Below are positions 1 through 8,542 of a stretch of DNA of 64,000 bases, one piece after another (the stretch's first letter is position 1; each line of letters begins with the position of its first letter). The translations under genes and the position numbers were made by a program. Source of the DNA: PFJX01 sp044227325. GTDB taxonomy: Bacteria > Pseudomonadota > Gammaproteobacteria > Burkholderiales > Thiobacillaceae. The notes under the pieces were generated by a model. It was given only the letters and a program-made list of their open reading frames with translations, searched no databases and was not told where the DNA came from. The stretch covers positions 62,001 through 126,000 of the forward strand of contig JBGAFI010000014.1 of assembly GCA_044227325.1 (NCBI GenBank). The letters run 5' to 3'.

Positions 1-990
1 GCGCGAGGTTCCCGCCAGCTCGCGCATGGCGTGGGAGTCGTCCAGCATGCGTCCCGCCGAGCCGTTCAGGGTTTCCATGATGTTGCCGATGGACTCGGAG
101 GCGCTCTTGGTGTTCTCCGCCAGCTTGCGCACCTCGTCCGCCACCACGGCGAAGCCGCGCCCCGACTCGCCGGCCCGGGCCGCCTCGATGGCGGCATTGA
201 GGGCAAGCAGGTTGGTCTGGTTGGCGATGGCGGTGATCAGATGCACCGCATCGGTGATTTCGTGGCTGCGGTTGTTCAATTCAACGATGGCGTCGGCCAT
301 GTCGTCGATGCGGCCGCTGATGTCATTCAGCCGCGCCACCACCAGATTCACCGCGCTCCGGCTTTCCTCCGCATCGGAACTGGTGCGGGTGGCCAGATCC
401 GCCACCAGCGTCATCGCATCGGTGACGTTCTTCAAATCCGCCTGGTTGGAAGCCAGGTTGTTCAGAAGATTGCTGGTGTTGAGCTGGTGCACCTTGCCCA
501 GCAGGTGGTTGCGCATCTGGCTCTGCGACTGGTCCGCCATGGCATCGAGCAGGACGTTGTGGCTCTCCAGTCCCCGGTTGAAACCGCCGTGCAGGCCGGC
601 GGGGAAGGCCTTCCGGAAGAACTTGCCGTCCAGGTGGTAGCGGAAGGTGGTGCTTTCCTCCCGGAAATAGGCTTCCAACTGGTCCAGCATGTCGTTTACA
701 TGCCAACACAGGCGGCCGATCTCGTTGCTGTTGTCGATATCGAGGACGCGCTCGCTGAAACGGCCTTCGCTGATTTCCCTGGTGATCTCGTCCAGCTTGG
801 CGATGGGGGCGAGCCATTTTTTCGTCTTGGCATGGCCCCAGGCGGAAATGGCGAGCGCGATGAGCAGGAAGGCCGGCAGTATCCAATCGAATCCGTGGAT
901 CAGCCAGGACGCGGACATGGCCGCCAGCATCAGTCCGGCGAACCCCCAAAGGAAGCCTTGGAATCTAGATTGCAAGGACCAGTTCGTCAT
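1..990 (-). CDS. Methyl-accepting chemotaxis protein, CetA-like, 3' end outside window
   Basis: Chemoreceptor signalling to the CheA/CheW array; about 330 residues are visible and the C-terminus lies beyond base 1. The start is the ATG at 990, inside the end of the upstream PAS gene (26-base overlap), so the two are probably translationally coupled. The N-terminus has two hydrophobic stretches (about residues 12-50) with almost no periplasmic loop between them, then a HAMP-like segment (about 55-105). The conserved signalling hairpin begins with NQTNLLALNAAIEAARAG at about residue 256. Lack of a ligand-binding domain, together with a PAS protein next door, matches the bipartite energy-taxis receptor CetA. 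Family assignment as an MCP is sure; the CetA-like role is inference from architecture and context. Confidence 0.9.
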   Translation of the reverse strand, partial: MTNWSLQSRFQGFLWGFAGLMLAAMSASWLIHGFDWILPAFLLIALAISAWGHAKTKKWLAPIAKLDEITREISEGRFSERVLDIDNSNEIGRLCWHVNDMLDQLEAYFREESTTFRYHLDGKFFRKAFPAGLHGGFNRGLESHNVLLDAMADQSQSQMRNHLLGKVHQLNTSNLLNNLASNQADLKNVTDAMTLVADLATRTSSDAEESRSAVNLVVARLNDISGRIDDMADAIVELNNRSHEITDAVHLITAIANQTNLLALNAAIEAARAGESGRGFAVVADEVRKLAENTKSASESIGNIMETLNGSAGRMLDDSHAMRELAGTSR

Positions 991-1483
991 AGCTCATGCC
1001 CTTTTCGGCGAGAAGTTCGCTGAGGATTCGCGACGATGCGGCGATGGCGTCCCGGGCGCCCGCCCGTTGTTCCGCCTCGAGCATGGTCCGGTACAGGTCC
1101 GCGGCGGTCCTCACCCCGGAGGCCTTGGGTTTTCTGCGCACCGAGAAGAAGCCGATGACATGGCCGTCCTTGTCGAAACTGGGGGTGACGTTGGCGAACA
1201 CCCAATAGAAGCTGCCGTCCTTCGCCATGTTCTTCACATAGGCGTTGCATTCCCGTTTCGCCTCGATCGCGTCCCAGAGCAGCTTGAACACGGCGCGCGG
1301 CATGTCCGGGTGGCGGATGATGTTGTGCTGGGCGCCGGCCAACTCCCGTTCGGTCCAGCCGGAATATTCGATGAAGATGCGGTTGCCGTAGAGGATGCGA
1401 CCTTTGAGGTCGGTCTTGGAAACGATGAAATCGTCTTCCCGCATCACTTTTTCCACCGAAGTGGGGGTGATCTTATGTTTCAT
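965..1483 (-). CDS. Aer/CetB-like PAS domain protein
   Basis: A 172-residue cytosolic protein made almost entirely of one PAS domain. It carries the Aer-type signature RHPDMP at residues 57-62 and the later YWVFANVTP strand, both close to the N-terminal FAD-binding PAS domain of E. coli Aer. No membrane segment or kinase domain is present. It overlaps the following MCP gene by 26 bases. In Aer the same PAS is fused to HAMP and signalling domains; here they are separate, as in Campylobacter CetB/CetA. It probably senses redox or energy state through a bound flavin. FAD binding is inferred from the family, not shown. The region upstream (1484-1570) is AT-richer and may hold the promoter. Confidence 0.85.
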   Translation of the reverse strand: MKHKITPTSVEKVMREDDFIVSKTDLKGRILYGNRIFIEYSGWTERELAGAQHNIIRHPDMPRAVFKLLWDAIEAKRECNAYVKNMAKDGSFYWVFANVTPSFDKDGHVIGFFSVRRKPKASGVRTAADLYRTMLEAEQRAGARDAIAASSRILSELLAEKGMSYDELVLAI

Positions 1484-1772
1484 GTCCGCCTGCTCCGGAT
1501 GGTGGGCATGTCCACCTGGTATATGACTAAAGTATTAACGGAGAAGAGGAAAAAATACTGAGGGCGAATTCAGGATAAACATTGGTATGTTTGTACTAAT
1601 TTGCCGCGCTGGCGCTTGGCGCCAGCGACCTCCCGCGCCACTAAGAATGCGGAACGAGGCGGCTTGGAGCCGAAGATGGGGAGGCCGATGCCGGCGGCCT
1701 TGCCCGTTTCCCTGACGGTGGCCGCATCGTGGAAACCCCCATCCACAAAACGCCAGGCACCCCAGACGGGGC
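1484..1772. other. Intergenic region with a hairpin
   Basis: No convincing gene. It holds a perfect 9-bp inverted repeat with a 3-base loop (1607-1615 / 1619-1627), not followed by a T tract on either strand, so it is not a clear terminator. The 1490-1570 part is AT-rich and lies upstream of the PAS gene. Confidence 0.5.
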
Positions 1773-2774
1773 TCAGGACAGCGCGATGCCCAGATAGGTG
1801 ACGTACAGGGCGCCGTTGACGCCCAGATGCCAGACGCGCAATTGGCCCCGGCCGATCATCAAGCGCAGCCAGGCGGCGGCGATCAGGGTGATGATCACGC
1901 CGGCCAGCACCTCCTTCTGGGGCGCCCAGGGCGTGAGCACCACGCCGATGGCGGGCAGCAGGGTGCCCTGGAACACCATGGCGCCGGTGATGTTGCCGAA
2001 GGCCAGGGTGTCCTTGTGGCGGCGGATCCAGAGGATGGAGTTGACCTTCTCGGGCAACTCGGTGGCCACCGGCACGATCATCAGACTGAGCACCAGGGCG
2101 GAGATGCCCAGCAGGGGCGCCGCCTGCTCGATGCCGTGGATGAAGCCCTTCGCCCCCGCCACCAGCAAAACCAGGCCGGTGCCGAGCTGGAGCAGGATGG
2201 TGGTCCAGTTGGTGGGCAGGCCCAGGCGGGCCAGGAACATGGGTTCCTCCGCCTCGGTGGCGTGGCCGTCCTTCACCAGGGCGGCGGAGGCTTTCAGGGT
2301 GAGCATGACGTAGAAGAAATAGATGAGCACCATGACGAAGGCCAGGGTGGCGCGGATGCCGGCGGTTTCGTGGGGCACGAACAGGGCCGCCGCGGCCAAC
2401 GCGAAAGCGGCCAGAAAGAAGTTCAAATCCCGGGTCAGGCCGGTTTTCTCGGGAGTCAGGTGGCCTCGGGCGCCGCGCCGCTTCCAGACCGCCAGGGTCA
2501 TCAGGAACAGGGACAGGGTGGACAGCATGAGGGGCGCGCCCAGGATGGCGCCGACACCGATCTCCTCGTTGAGGCGCTGGTTCTGGGTGCCGGCAAATAT
2601 CGCCAGCAGGGGCACGATGGTTTCCGGCATGGCGGTGCCCACCGCGGCGAAGATGGAGCCGGTGACGCCCTCCGAGATGCCCAGCCTTTCTCCCAGGTGT
2701 TCCAGCGCGTTCACGAACACTTCCGCCGCCACCAGGATGACGACGAGGAACAGCAGCAATTCGAGGGCGATCAT
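1773..2774 (-). CDS. Sodium/calcium exchanger family (CaCA) membrane protein
   Basis: An integral membrane protein of 333 residues, nearly all hydrophobic helices (about ten), with two homologous halves as expected for the Ca2+:cation antiporter superfamily. The first alpha-repeat carries GTAMPE at residues 46-51 and the second carries VATELPE, the acidic ion-binding signatures of the family. It would exchange Ca2+ or another cation for Na+ or H+ across the inner membrane; the ion cannot be told from sequence. The ATG at 2774 starts directly at the first helix. It is divergent from the thioredoxin-like gene at 2858, with 83 bases between for both promoters. Confidence 0.85.
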   Translation of the reverse strand: MIALELLLFLVVILVAAEVFVNALEHLGERLGISEGVTGSIFAAVGTAMPETIVPLLAIFAGTQNQRLNEEIGVGAILGAPLMLSTLSLFLMTLAVWKRRGARGHLTPEKTGLTRDLNFFLAAFALAAAALFVPHETAGIRATLAFVMVLIYFFYVMLTLKASAALVKDGHATEAEEPMFLARLGLPTNWTTILLQLGTGLVLLVAGAKGFIHGIEQAAPLLGISALVLSLMIVPVATELPEKVNSILWIRRHKDTLAFGNITGAMVFQGTLLPAIGVVLTPWAPQKEVLAGVIITLIAAAWLRLMIGRGQLRVWHLGVNGALYVTYLGIALS

Positions 2775-2857
2775 CGGATGGCTCCGCAGGGAAACGCGGC
2801 ATTCTACATGGCGCGCGGGCCATTACGGCGGGCGCGGGAATCGATCAGAATGGGGCC

Positions 2858-3202
2858 ATGACCCACGCGCGCCTGCTCTCCCTGGACGAAGCCAGCTACC
2901 ACCCCCGGCTCGCGGCGACGCCGGGCGTCGCCCTGGTGTTGTTCAGCAGCCCGGCCTGCGGCACCTGCCGGGTGGTGGAAAAGCGGCTGCCGGATGCGGC
3001 GCCCGCCCATGCCGCCCTGTTCAAGGTGGATGTGCAACGAGCCACGGCCCTGGCCCGGGCGTTCGAAATCTTCCACCTGCCCGACCTGTTCCTGTATCGC
3101 GACGGCCATTTCCATGCCCGGCTGGGCTGCGAGGTCAGCGCGCCGGCCTTGGCGGCGGCCATGGAGCGGGCGCTGGCATTGCCGGCGCAGGAGGAGCCGT
3201 GA
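2858..3202 (+). CDS. Thioredoxin-like protein with CGTC motif
   Basis: A small cytosolic protein (114 residues) with a thioredoxin fold: a beta strand (ALVLFSSP), the redox motif C34-G-T-C37, and a cis-proline-like segment (FHLPDLFLYRDG) about 45 residues later. The active-site dipeptide is Gly-Thr instead of the Gly-Pro of thioredoxin, so its redox potential and partners probably differ. The stop overlaps the GTG start of ampD (GTGA), so the two are likely co-translated. No signal peptide. General thiol-disulfide exchange is well supported; a specific partner is not. Confidence 0.75.
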   Translation: MTHARLLSLDEASYHPRLAATPGVALVLFSSPACGTCRVVEKRLPDAAPAHAALFKVDVQRATALARAFEIFHLPDLFLYRDGHFHARLGCEVSAPALAAAMERALALPAQEEP

Positions 3203-3774
3203 ACCGGGACACGGTAAAGCACGCGCGCTTGGGCAGCCTGGATGAGGCGGGCTGGCTGGCCGGCGCGCGCCGGGTGCCCTCGCCCAACCAGGACGCGCGT
3301 CCTTCGGGTGTCGACATCAGGCTGCTGGTCATACACAACATCAGCCTGCCGCCGGGGGAATTCGGCGGTCCCGGCGTGGAACACCTGTTCACCAACCGCC
3401 TCGACCCGGATGCCCATCCGTATTTCGCGACAATCAAGGGTTTGCGTGTTTCGGCCCACTTTTTCATCCGCCGGGACGGCGAACTGGTCCAGTTCGTTCC
3501 CTGCGGCGCGCGCGCCTGGCACGCGGGCGCCTCGCATTGGCAAGGCCGGGAACGCTGCAACGACTTTTCCATCGGCATCGAACTGGAAGGCGCCGACGAC
3601 CGCCCATTCACCGACGCGCAATACCGGGTGCTGGCCGATCTGGTGACGCTGCTGGAAAAGGTTTATCCCATCGAAGCGGTGACGGGCCATTCGGATATCG
3701 CGCCTGGCCGCAAGACCGATCCGGGACCGTATTTCGACTGGGACCGGCTGCGGCCCCGCGCGGCGGGAAACTGA
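3199..3774 (+). CDS. ampD: 1,6-anhydro-N-acetylmuramyl-L-alanine amidase AmpD
   Basis: Cytosolic zinc amidase of peptidoglycan recycling. It removes the peptide from 1,6-anhydro-MurNAc-peptides and so also keeps AmpR-type beta-lactamase inducers low. It has 191 residues, a normal AmpD length. Amidase_2 fold features are clear: VIHNISLPPGEFGG with zinc ligand H46, VSAHFFIRRDG, the SIGIELEG strand, and GHSDIAPGRKTDPG supplying H164 and D174. The start is a GTG overlapping the stop of the thioredoxin-like gene; no in-frame ATG gives a complete domain. It converges on panD, whose stop is only 9 bases away on the other strand. Confidence 0.93.
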   Translation: MNRDTVKHARLGSLDEAGWLAGARRVPSPNQDARPSGVDIRLLVIHNISLPPGEFGGPGVEHLFTNRLDPDAHPYFATIKGLRVSAHFFIRRDGELVQFVPCGARAWHAGASHWQGRERCNDFSIGIELEGADDRPFTDAQYRVLADLVTLLEKVYPIEAVTGHSDIAPGRKTDPGPYFDWDRLRPRAAGN

Positions 3775-3783
3775 GCTTGGGCG

Positions 3784-4164
3784 TCAGGCCGCCTGGGCGG
3801 GGATCTGGGCGCCGATGCGCTTGACGCGGTTCTTCTCGTCCACGTAGACCAGGGTGGGCTCGAAGTGGGCCAGTTCGATCTCGCCGTAGACGGCGAAACT
3901 GGCGATGATGAGGATGTCGCCCACCGCCACCTTGCGCGCCGCCGCGCCGTTCACCGAGATCATGCCGGAGCCGCGCTGGCCGCGGATCGCGTAGGTGGAA
4001 AAGCGCTCGCCGTTGGTGACGTTGTAGATGTCGATCTGCTCGTATTCCCGGATATCGGCCGCTTCCAGCAGGTTCTCGTCGATCGCGCAGGAACCCTCGT
4101 ATTCCAGCTCGGAGGCTGTGACACGAACGCGGTGCAGCTTGGACTTGAGCATGGTGCGTTGCAT
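3784..4164 (-). CDS. panD: Aspartate 1-decarboxylase PanD (pyruvoyl-dependent)
   Basis: Makes beta-alanine from L-aspartate for pantothenate and coenzyme A. The proenzyme is 126 residues, the usual size. The self-cleavage site is plain: Y22-E-G24-S25, where Ser25 becomes the pyruvoyl group; K9, H11, R12 of the LHR motif and Y58/N72-type residues (NVTNGERFSTYAIRG, NGAAARKV) follow the family pattern. The N-terminus MQRTMLKSKLHRV aligns with the E. coli start, supporting the ATG at 4164. panC and panB lie just downstream on the same strand but about 95 bases past the panD stop is the panC stop, so panD is its own unit upstream of nothing else pan-related. Confidence 0.95.
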   Translation of the reverse strand: MQRTMLKSKLHRVRVTASELEYEGSCAIDENLLEAADIREYEQIDIYNVTNGERFSTYAIRGQRGSGMISVNGAAARKVAVGDILIIASFAVYGEIELAHFEPTLVYVDEKNRVKRIGAQIPAQAA

Positions 4165-4259
4165 GGCGGACGGGTTTAGATAAGGGGCTGGAAATTATAC
4201 CGTTTATCGTGCAGTGCACAACAAGGGCGGGTCGCGGGTAGGACAAGTATAACCACTTG

Positions 4260-5081
4260 TTAGCACTCGATATTGTCGATGAGGCGGGTACGCCCGAGAC
4301 GGGCGGCGGCGAGGACGACCTTTCCGGCCTCGCCCGCCCGCGGCGCGAGCAGGGTGGCGCGGCTGCGCACCGAGACATAGTCCACGCTCCAGCCATGGCG
4401 CGCGAGTTCGCCGGCGGCCTCCGATTCGATGCGGGCCAGATCCCGTTCGCCCGCCGCGATCCGGGCGGCGGCTTCGCGCAGCAGACGATACAGCCGCGGC
4501 GCCTCGGCCCGTTCCCCGGGGCTGAGATAGCCGTTGCGGGAAGAGAGGGCGAGGCCGTCCCCGGCACGGCTGGTTTCCGCCTCGACCATGACGATGGGCA
4601 GGTTGAACTGGCGCACCAGTCCCTTGAGGATGAACAGCTGCTGGTAGTCCTTCTTGCCGAACACCGCGTAACGGGGCCGGACCATGTTGAACAGCTTCAG
4701 CACGACGGTGGCGACGCCCTGGAAATGGCCGGGCCGGTGCGCGCCGCACAGCTCGCCCGCCAAGGGCGGTTCGACCGTGAAGGTCTGGGGCTCCGGGTAC
4801 ATCTCGTCCACATCGGGGGCGAACACGATGTCGGTGCCCACCGCCGCCAGCTTCTCGCAATCCGCCTGGAGCGTGCGCGGATAGCGGCCGAAATCCTCGC
4901 CCGCGCCGAATTGCAGCGGGTTGACGAAGATGCTGGCGACCACCGGGCGGCCATGGCGGGCGGCCAGTTCAGCCAGGGCGACGTGGCCGGCATGGAGGTT
5001 GCCCATGGTGGGCACGAACGCGGTTTCCCGCTGCTCCGCCAGGGCGTCGCGCAGTTCCGCGACGGTGTGGATCAGGCGCAT
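4260..5081 (-). CDS. panC: Pantothenate synthetase PanC
   Basis: ATP-dependent ligation of pantoate and beta-alanine to pantothenate. It has 273 residues, typical of the family. Motifs: PTMGNLHAGH (residues 24-33, nucleotide HIGH-like), VVASIFVNPLQF, the HRPGHFQGVATVV loop, FGKKDYQQ and ALSSRN. The ATG at 5081 shares one base with the panB stop (TGATG), so translation is coupled to panB. An upstream extension of the frame only runs through panB and is not part of the protein. Confidence 0.96.
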   Translation of the reverse strand: MRLIHTVAELRDALAEQRETAFVPTMGNLHAGHVALAELAARHGRPVVASIFVNPLQFGAGEDFGRYPRTLQADCEKLAAVGTDIVFAPDVDEMYPEPQTFTVEPPLAGELCGAHRPGHFQGVATVVLKLFNMVRPRYAVFGKKDYQQLFILKGLVRQFNLPIVMVEAETSRAGDGLALSSRNGYLSPGERAEAPRLYRLLREAAARIAAGERDLARIESEAAGELARHGWSVDYVSVRSRATLLAPRAGEAGKVVLAAARLGRTRLIDNIEC

Positions 5082-5863
5082 CAGAAGCTGTGCTCCGGGC
5101 CCGGGAATTCGCCCGCCTTGACCGAGGCCACGTAGTTGCGGATCGCGGCGCCCAGGTTCCAGGCGCCTTCCATGAAGTCCTTGGCGAAGCGGGGCGGTTT
5201 TCCGGTCAGGCCGAGCAGATCCTGCAGGACCAGCACCTGGCCGTTGCACAAGGGACCGGCGCCGATGCCGATGGTGGGAATGGCGAGGTGCTGGGTGACC
5301 TCGTCCGCCAGCACGGCGGGGATGGATTCCAGCACCAGCATCTGGGCGCCGGCGGTTTCCAGATCGGCGGCGTCCTGGAACAACTGGGTTGCCGCGGTGG
5401 CTTCCCGGGCCTGGGCGCGGTAGCCGGTCGCGTTCACCGACTGGGGTAGCAGACCCAGGTGGCCGCAAACGGGAATGCCGCGCCGGGTCAGGAAACGCAC
5501 CGTCTCCACCATGACCGCGCCGCCTTCCAGCTTGACCATGTTGGCGCCCGCGGCCATGAGCCGGGTGGCGGAATCGAAGGCCTGTTCCGGATTCTTCTGG
5601 TAGCTGCCGAAGGGCAGGTCGGCCACCACGAAGGCCTTGCCCGCCGCGCCCCGGGCGACGGCCTCGGTGTGATAGGCCATCTGCTCCAGGGTGACCGGCA
5701 GGGTGGTGCCGTGGCCCTGCACGGTCATGCCCAGGGAGTCGCCCACCAGCAGCACGTCGATGCCGTTGTCGGCGAGCAGCCGCGCGAAGCTGGCGTCATA
5801 GCAGGTCAGGACGGTGAGCTTGTCGCCCTGCTCGGCGCGGGCCATGAGTTGGGGAAGGAACAT
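5081..5863 (-). CDS. panB: 3-methyl-2-oxobutanoate hydroxymethyltransferase PanB
   Basis: Makes ketopantoate from 2-ketoisovalerate and methylene-tetrahydrofolate, the first step of pantoate synthesis. It has 260 residues, a decameric Mg2+-dependent TIM-barrel enzyme in the family. Visible signatures: LTCYDASFARLL, VLLVGDSLGMTVQGH (Mg2+ ligand D42), AGANMVKLEGG, and HLGLLPQSV. It sits immediately before panC and 17 bases downstream of the deoxynucleoside kinase, so folK-dgk-panB-panC looks like one transcription unit. Confidence 0.96.
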   Translation of the reverse strand: MFLPQLMARAEQGDKLTVLTCYDASFARLLADNGIDVLLVGDSLGMTVQGHGTTLPVTLEQMAYHTEAVARGAAGKAFVVADLPFGSYQKNPEQAFDSATRLMAAGANMVKLEGGAVMVETVRFLTRRGIPVCGHLGLLPQSVNATGYRAQAREATAATQLFQDAADLETAGAQMLVLESIPAVLADEVTQHLAIPTIGIGAGPLCNGQVLVLQDLLGLTGKPPRFAKDFMEGAWNLGAAIRNYVASVKAGEFPGPEHSF

Positions 5864-5880
5864 GCGGTGGTCTCCTCGAA

Positions 5881-6519
5881 TCAGGCGCCCATGTTGAAGA
5901 ATTCCCGCGCGCCGCGCATGTCCTGGATGCGCTGGACGAGCAACTCGAAATCCGCGTCCTTCTCGGCGAAGTTCAGGTGTTCGCTGTTGACGGTCAGCAG
6001 CGGTGCGCTGTCGTAATGATAGAAGAACTCGCTATACGCCTTGGCCAGGTCGCTTAGATAGGATTCGCCGAGCTGTCGTTCATAGGGACGCGCCCTTTTT
6101 TTTACCCGTTCCATCAGGGTGGCCGGGTTCGCTTGCAGATAGACGACCAGGTCGGGGGAGGCGGATTGGGGCTTCAGTCCGTCATACAACTGGCGATAGA
6201 GCTTGAACTCCGCCTCGTCCAGGGTCAGGTGGGCGAACAGCAGATCCTTTTCCAGCATGAAGTCGGTGACCGTCGAGGGCGTGAACAATTCGCCCTGGCT
6301 CAGGCGGCGCGCCTGTTCCACCCGGGACACCAGGAAGAACAGCTGCACCGGCAGGGCGTAGCGTTTGCGGTCTTCGTAGAAACGGGGCAGGAAGGGGTTC
6401 TCGTCGGCGTTTTCCAGGACCAGTTCGGCGCCCATCAGCGCGGAAAGCTTGCGCGCGAGGCTGGTCTTGCCCGCGCCGATGGGGCCTTCCACGACGATGT
6501 GGCGAAAGCGGCCCAGCAT
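5881..6519 (-). CDS. Deoxynucleoside kinase (dNK/dGK family)
   Basis: A cytosolic salvage kinase phosphorylating deoxynucleosides (probably deoxyadenosine/deoxyguanosine) with ATP. It has 212 residues with a P-loop EGPIGAGKTS at residues 11-20, the ENADENPFLPRFYED segment that contacts the nucleoside, and a lid-like KKRARPYE stretch. The combination folK-dNK-panB is a familiar arrangement in betaproteobacteria. Substrate choice between dA, dG and dC cannot be read from sequence. Its ATG is 3 bases from the folK stop. Confidence 0.85.
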   Translation of the reverse strand: MLGRFRHIVVEGPIGAGKTSLARKLSALMGAELVLENADENPFLPRFYEDRKRYALPVQLFFLVSRVEQARRLSQGELFTPSTVTDFMLEKDLLFAHLTLDEAEFKLYRQLYDGLKPQSASPDLVVYLQANPATLMERVKKRARPYERQLGESYLSDLAKAYSEFFYHYDSAPLLTVNSEHLNFAEKDADFELLVQRIQDMRGAREFFNMGA

Positions 6520-6521
6520 GC

Positions 6522-7037
6522 CTAGTGGGGGGCGCCGCGCGCGGTGGGCGCGGAAGTCCGCATGACCCGCGGCATGATCGCGTCGGCCGGCAGGCCGGCC
6601 AGACAGTCCGCGGCGCGGGCGTGGCCGGGAATCAGGGCATCCGGCGCGATTTCCGCCAGGGGAACCAGCACGAAGGGGCGTTCGGTCATGCGCGGGTGGG
6701 GCAGGGTGAGGCCGGTTTCACGCAGGACCAGCGCGCCATAAAGCAGCAAGTCCAGGTCCAGGGTGCGCGGCGCGTTCTTGAAGGCCCGGTCGCGGCCGTG
6801 CCGGGCTTCGATTTCCAGCAGGGCGCGCATCAGGTCGCGCGGCGACAGCCGGGTGTGGATGCCGGCCACCGCGTTCACGAAGTCGGGCTGGTCGGCGTAG
6901 CCCACGGGTTTGGAAAGGTACAGGGTGGAGAGGGCGGTGAGCCTGGTTTCCGGCAGCCGGGCCAGTTCGCCGCAGGCTTCGTCCACCTGGCCCGCGGGGT
7001 CGCCCAGGTTGGCGCCCAGGGCGATGAACGCGGCCAC
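6522..7037 (-). CDS. folK: 6-hydroxymethyl-7,8-dihydropterin pyrophosphokinase FolK
   Basis: Transfers pyrophosphate from ATP to the pterin in folate synthesis. About 171 residues from the GTG at 7037. Motifs: FIALGANLGDP near the start, YLSKPVGYADQPDFVNAV, and RAFKNAPRTLDLDLLLYG with the two Mg2+-binding aspartates, followed by LPHPRMTERPFVLVPLAEIAP. The GTG lies 1 base after the pcnB stop and gives the compact N-terminus seen in FolK; a longer ATG form would overlap pcnB and add a charged tail absent from the family, so I prefer the GTG. Confidence 0.93.
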   Translation of the reverse strand: MAAFIALGANLGDPAGQVDEACGELARLPETRLTALSTLYLSKPVGYADQPDFVNAVAGIHTRLSPRDLMRALLEIEARHGRDRAFKNAPRTLDLDLLLYGALVLRETGLTLPHPRMTERPFVLVPLAEIAPDALIPGHARAADCLAGLPADAIMPRVMRTSAPTARGAPH

Positions 7038-7038
7038 C

Positions 7039-8397
7039 TCAGCCAAGCTTGACCTCGACCGCGTCCGGCGATTTGGCATTGGAACGGCGTCGGCGCCGCT
7101 TGCGCTTCGCGTCGCCGGACTGGGCCGGCAGCAGCATGCGCGCCTGTTCGTCGGCCTCGGCGTCCTGGAAGCGGGTCCACCAGTCCGCCAGTTCCGCGTC
7201 GATGTCGCCGCCCCGGGCTCGGATCAGCAGGAAGTCGTAGCCGGCGCGGAAGCGGGGATGGTCCAGCAAGCGGTACGGGCGCGCCCCGCTGCGCTGTTCG
7301 AAGCGGGATTGCAGCGACCAGATCTCCTTGATCATGCCGTCGAAGCGGCGCGGGAAGGCGAGGGCCTCGCGCTGCCGCTCCAGGACCAGGTCCATCGCGT
7401 CGTACAAGGCGGGCTGGGTGCTCTGGCCGGTGTCCCGGTTGCGCCGCCATTCCGCGCTCATGTCGAACCACAGCAGACAGGCGAGCATGAAGGCGGGAGA
7501 GGCGGAATGGCCCAGGCGCACCCGTTCGTCGGTATCGTGCAGGGCCGCGTGGATGAATTTCTGCCGGTTGGGATCGTCCAGGATCGCGTCCAGCATGGGC
7601 AGGACGCCGTGGTGCAGGCCCTCGGCGCGCAATTGGCGCACGCCCCGCTCGGCATGGCCGGAGAGGAGCAGCTTCATCATCTCGTCGAACAGGCGGGAAG
7701 CGGGAATGCGTTCCAGCATGGGCGCGAGTTCGGCGATGGGCGCCCGGGTCGCCGGGTCGATATGGAACTCCAGCTTGGCCGCGAAGCGGGCCGCGCGCAG
7801 CATGCGCACCGGATCCTCCCGGAAGCGCCGGGCCGGGTCGCCGATCATGCGCAGCACTTTCTTGCGCGCGTCCTCGAAGCCGCCGTGCCAGTCCCACACC
7901 TCCTGCTTTTCCGGGTCGTAATAGAGGGCGTTGACGGTGAAGTCGCGGCGCGCGGCATCCTCCTCCTGGTTGCCGAACACGTTGTCGCGCAACAGCATGC
8001 CGTCCTCGGCGGTGACGCGGGATTCGTCCTCCTCGTCCTCGACCTGGGGCGTGGCGGCGCGGAAGGTGGTGACCTCGATCAGGTCGGCGCCGCAGTAGAC
8101 GTGCACGATCTGGAACCGCCGCCCGATCAGGCGCGCGCGCCGGAAGACCCGCTTGACCTCCTCGGGGGTGGCGTCGGTGGCCACGTCGAAGTCCTTGGGT
8201 TCCCGGCCCAGCAGCAGATCGCGCACGGCGCCACCGACGATGAAGGCGGTGTAGCCGGCTTCGCGCAGCGCGCGGGTGGTCTTGAGGGCGCAGGACTGGA
8301 CTTGTTCGCGCCGGATGCCGTGGGCCTCCAGGGGAAGAATGCGCGGACCGGAAGCCGGTTTTTTCCCGAAAACTCTGTTTATGAACCGGCGGATCAT
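7039..8397 (-). CDS. pcnB: Poly(A) polymerase I / class II CCA-adding family PcnB
   Basis: Adds 3' poly(A) tails that feed RNA to degradation. It has 452 residues. The nucleotidyltransferase core is at the N-terminus: FIVGGAVRDLLLG (residues 52-64) and the metal-binding DFD at 69-71, then the FTVNALYYD strand, the RMIGDPARRFREDPVRMLR motif, and a basic Arg/Lys-rich tail (KRKRRRRR) as in PcnB but not in CCA enzymes. The start is the ATG at 8397 (MIRRFINRVFGKKP, the usual PcnB opening); a TTG four codons upstream is unlikely. First gene of the pcnB-folK-dgk-panBC run. Confidence 0.93.
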   Translation of the reverse strand: MIRRFINRVFGKKPASGPRILPLEAHGIRREQVQSCALKTTRALREAGYTAFIVGGAVRDLLLGREPKDFDVATDATPEEVKRVFRRARLIGRRFQIVHVYCGADLIEVTTFRAATPQVEDEEDESRVTAEDGMLLRDNVFGNQEEDAARRDFTVNALYYDPEKQEVWDWHGGFEDARKKVLRMIGDPARRFREDPVRMLRAARFAAKLEFHIDPATRAPIAELAPMLERIPASRLFDEMMKLLLSGHAERGVRQLRAEGLHHGVLPMLDAILDDPNRQKFIHAALHDTDERVRLGHSASPAFMLACLLWFDMSAEWRRNRDTGQSTQPALYDAMDLVLERQREALAFPRRFDGMIKEIWSLQSRFEQRSGARPYRLLDHPRFRAGYDFLLIRARGGDIDAELADWWTRFQDAEADEQARMLLPAQSGDAKRKRRRRRSNAKSPDAVEVKLG

Positions 8398-8542
8398 GGC
8401 TGCCGGCAAGCTGGTGCGGTCATGGGGTTGAACTCTCCTAAGCGGCCGCGATTATACACTCGGGGTTTTCCCTTTCGGCTTGCCGGGAGCGCACCCAGAG
8501 GCTACAGTACCGCGCGTTTTCCAGTCCACGGGGACGGCGCTA

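Noticed and set aside
1607..1627. Rho-independent terminator downstream of the exchanger
   Set aside because: The stem is good but neither strand has a following T tract.
1570..2823. 417-codon minus-strand frame over the exchanger
   Set aside because: Out of frame with the recognizable CaCA exchanger and full of Arg/Pro/Gly; a shadow.
8398..8409. TTG start for pcnB at 8409
   Set aside because: The ATG at 8397 gives the usual PcnB N-terminus.
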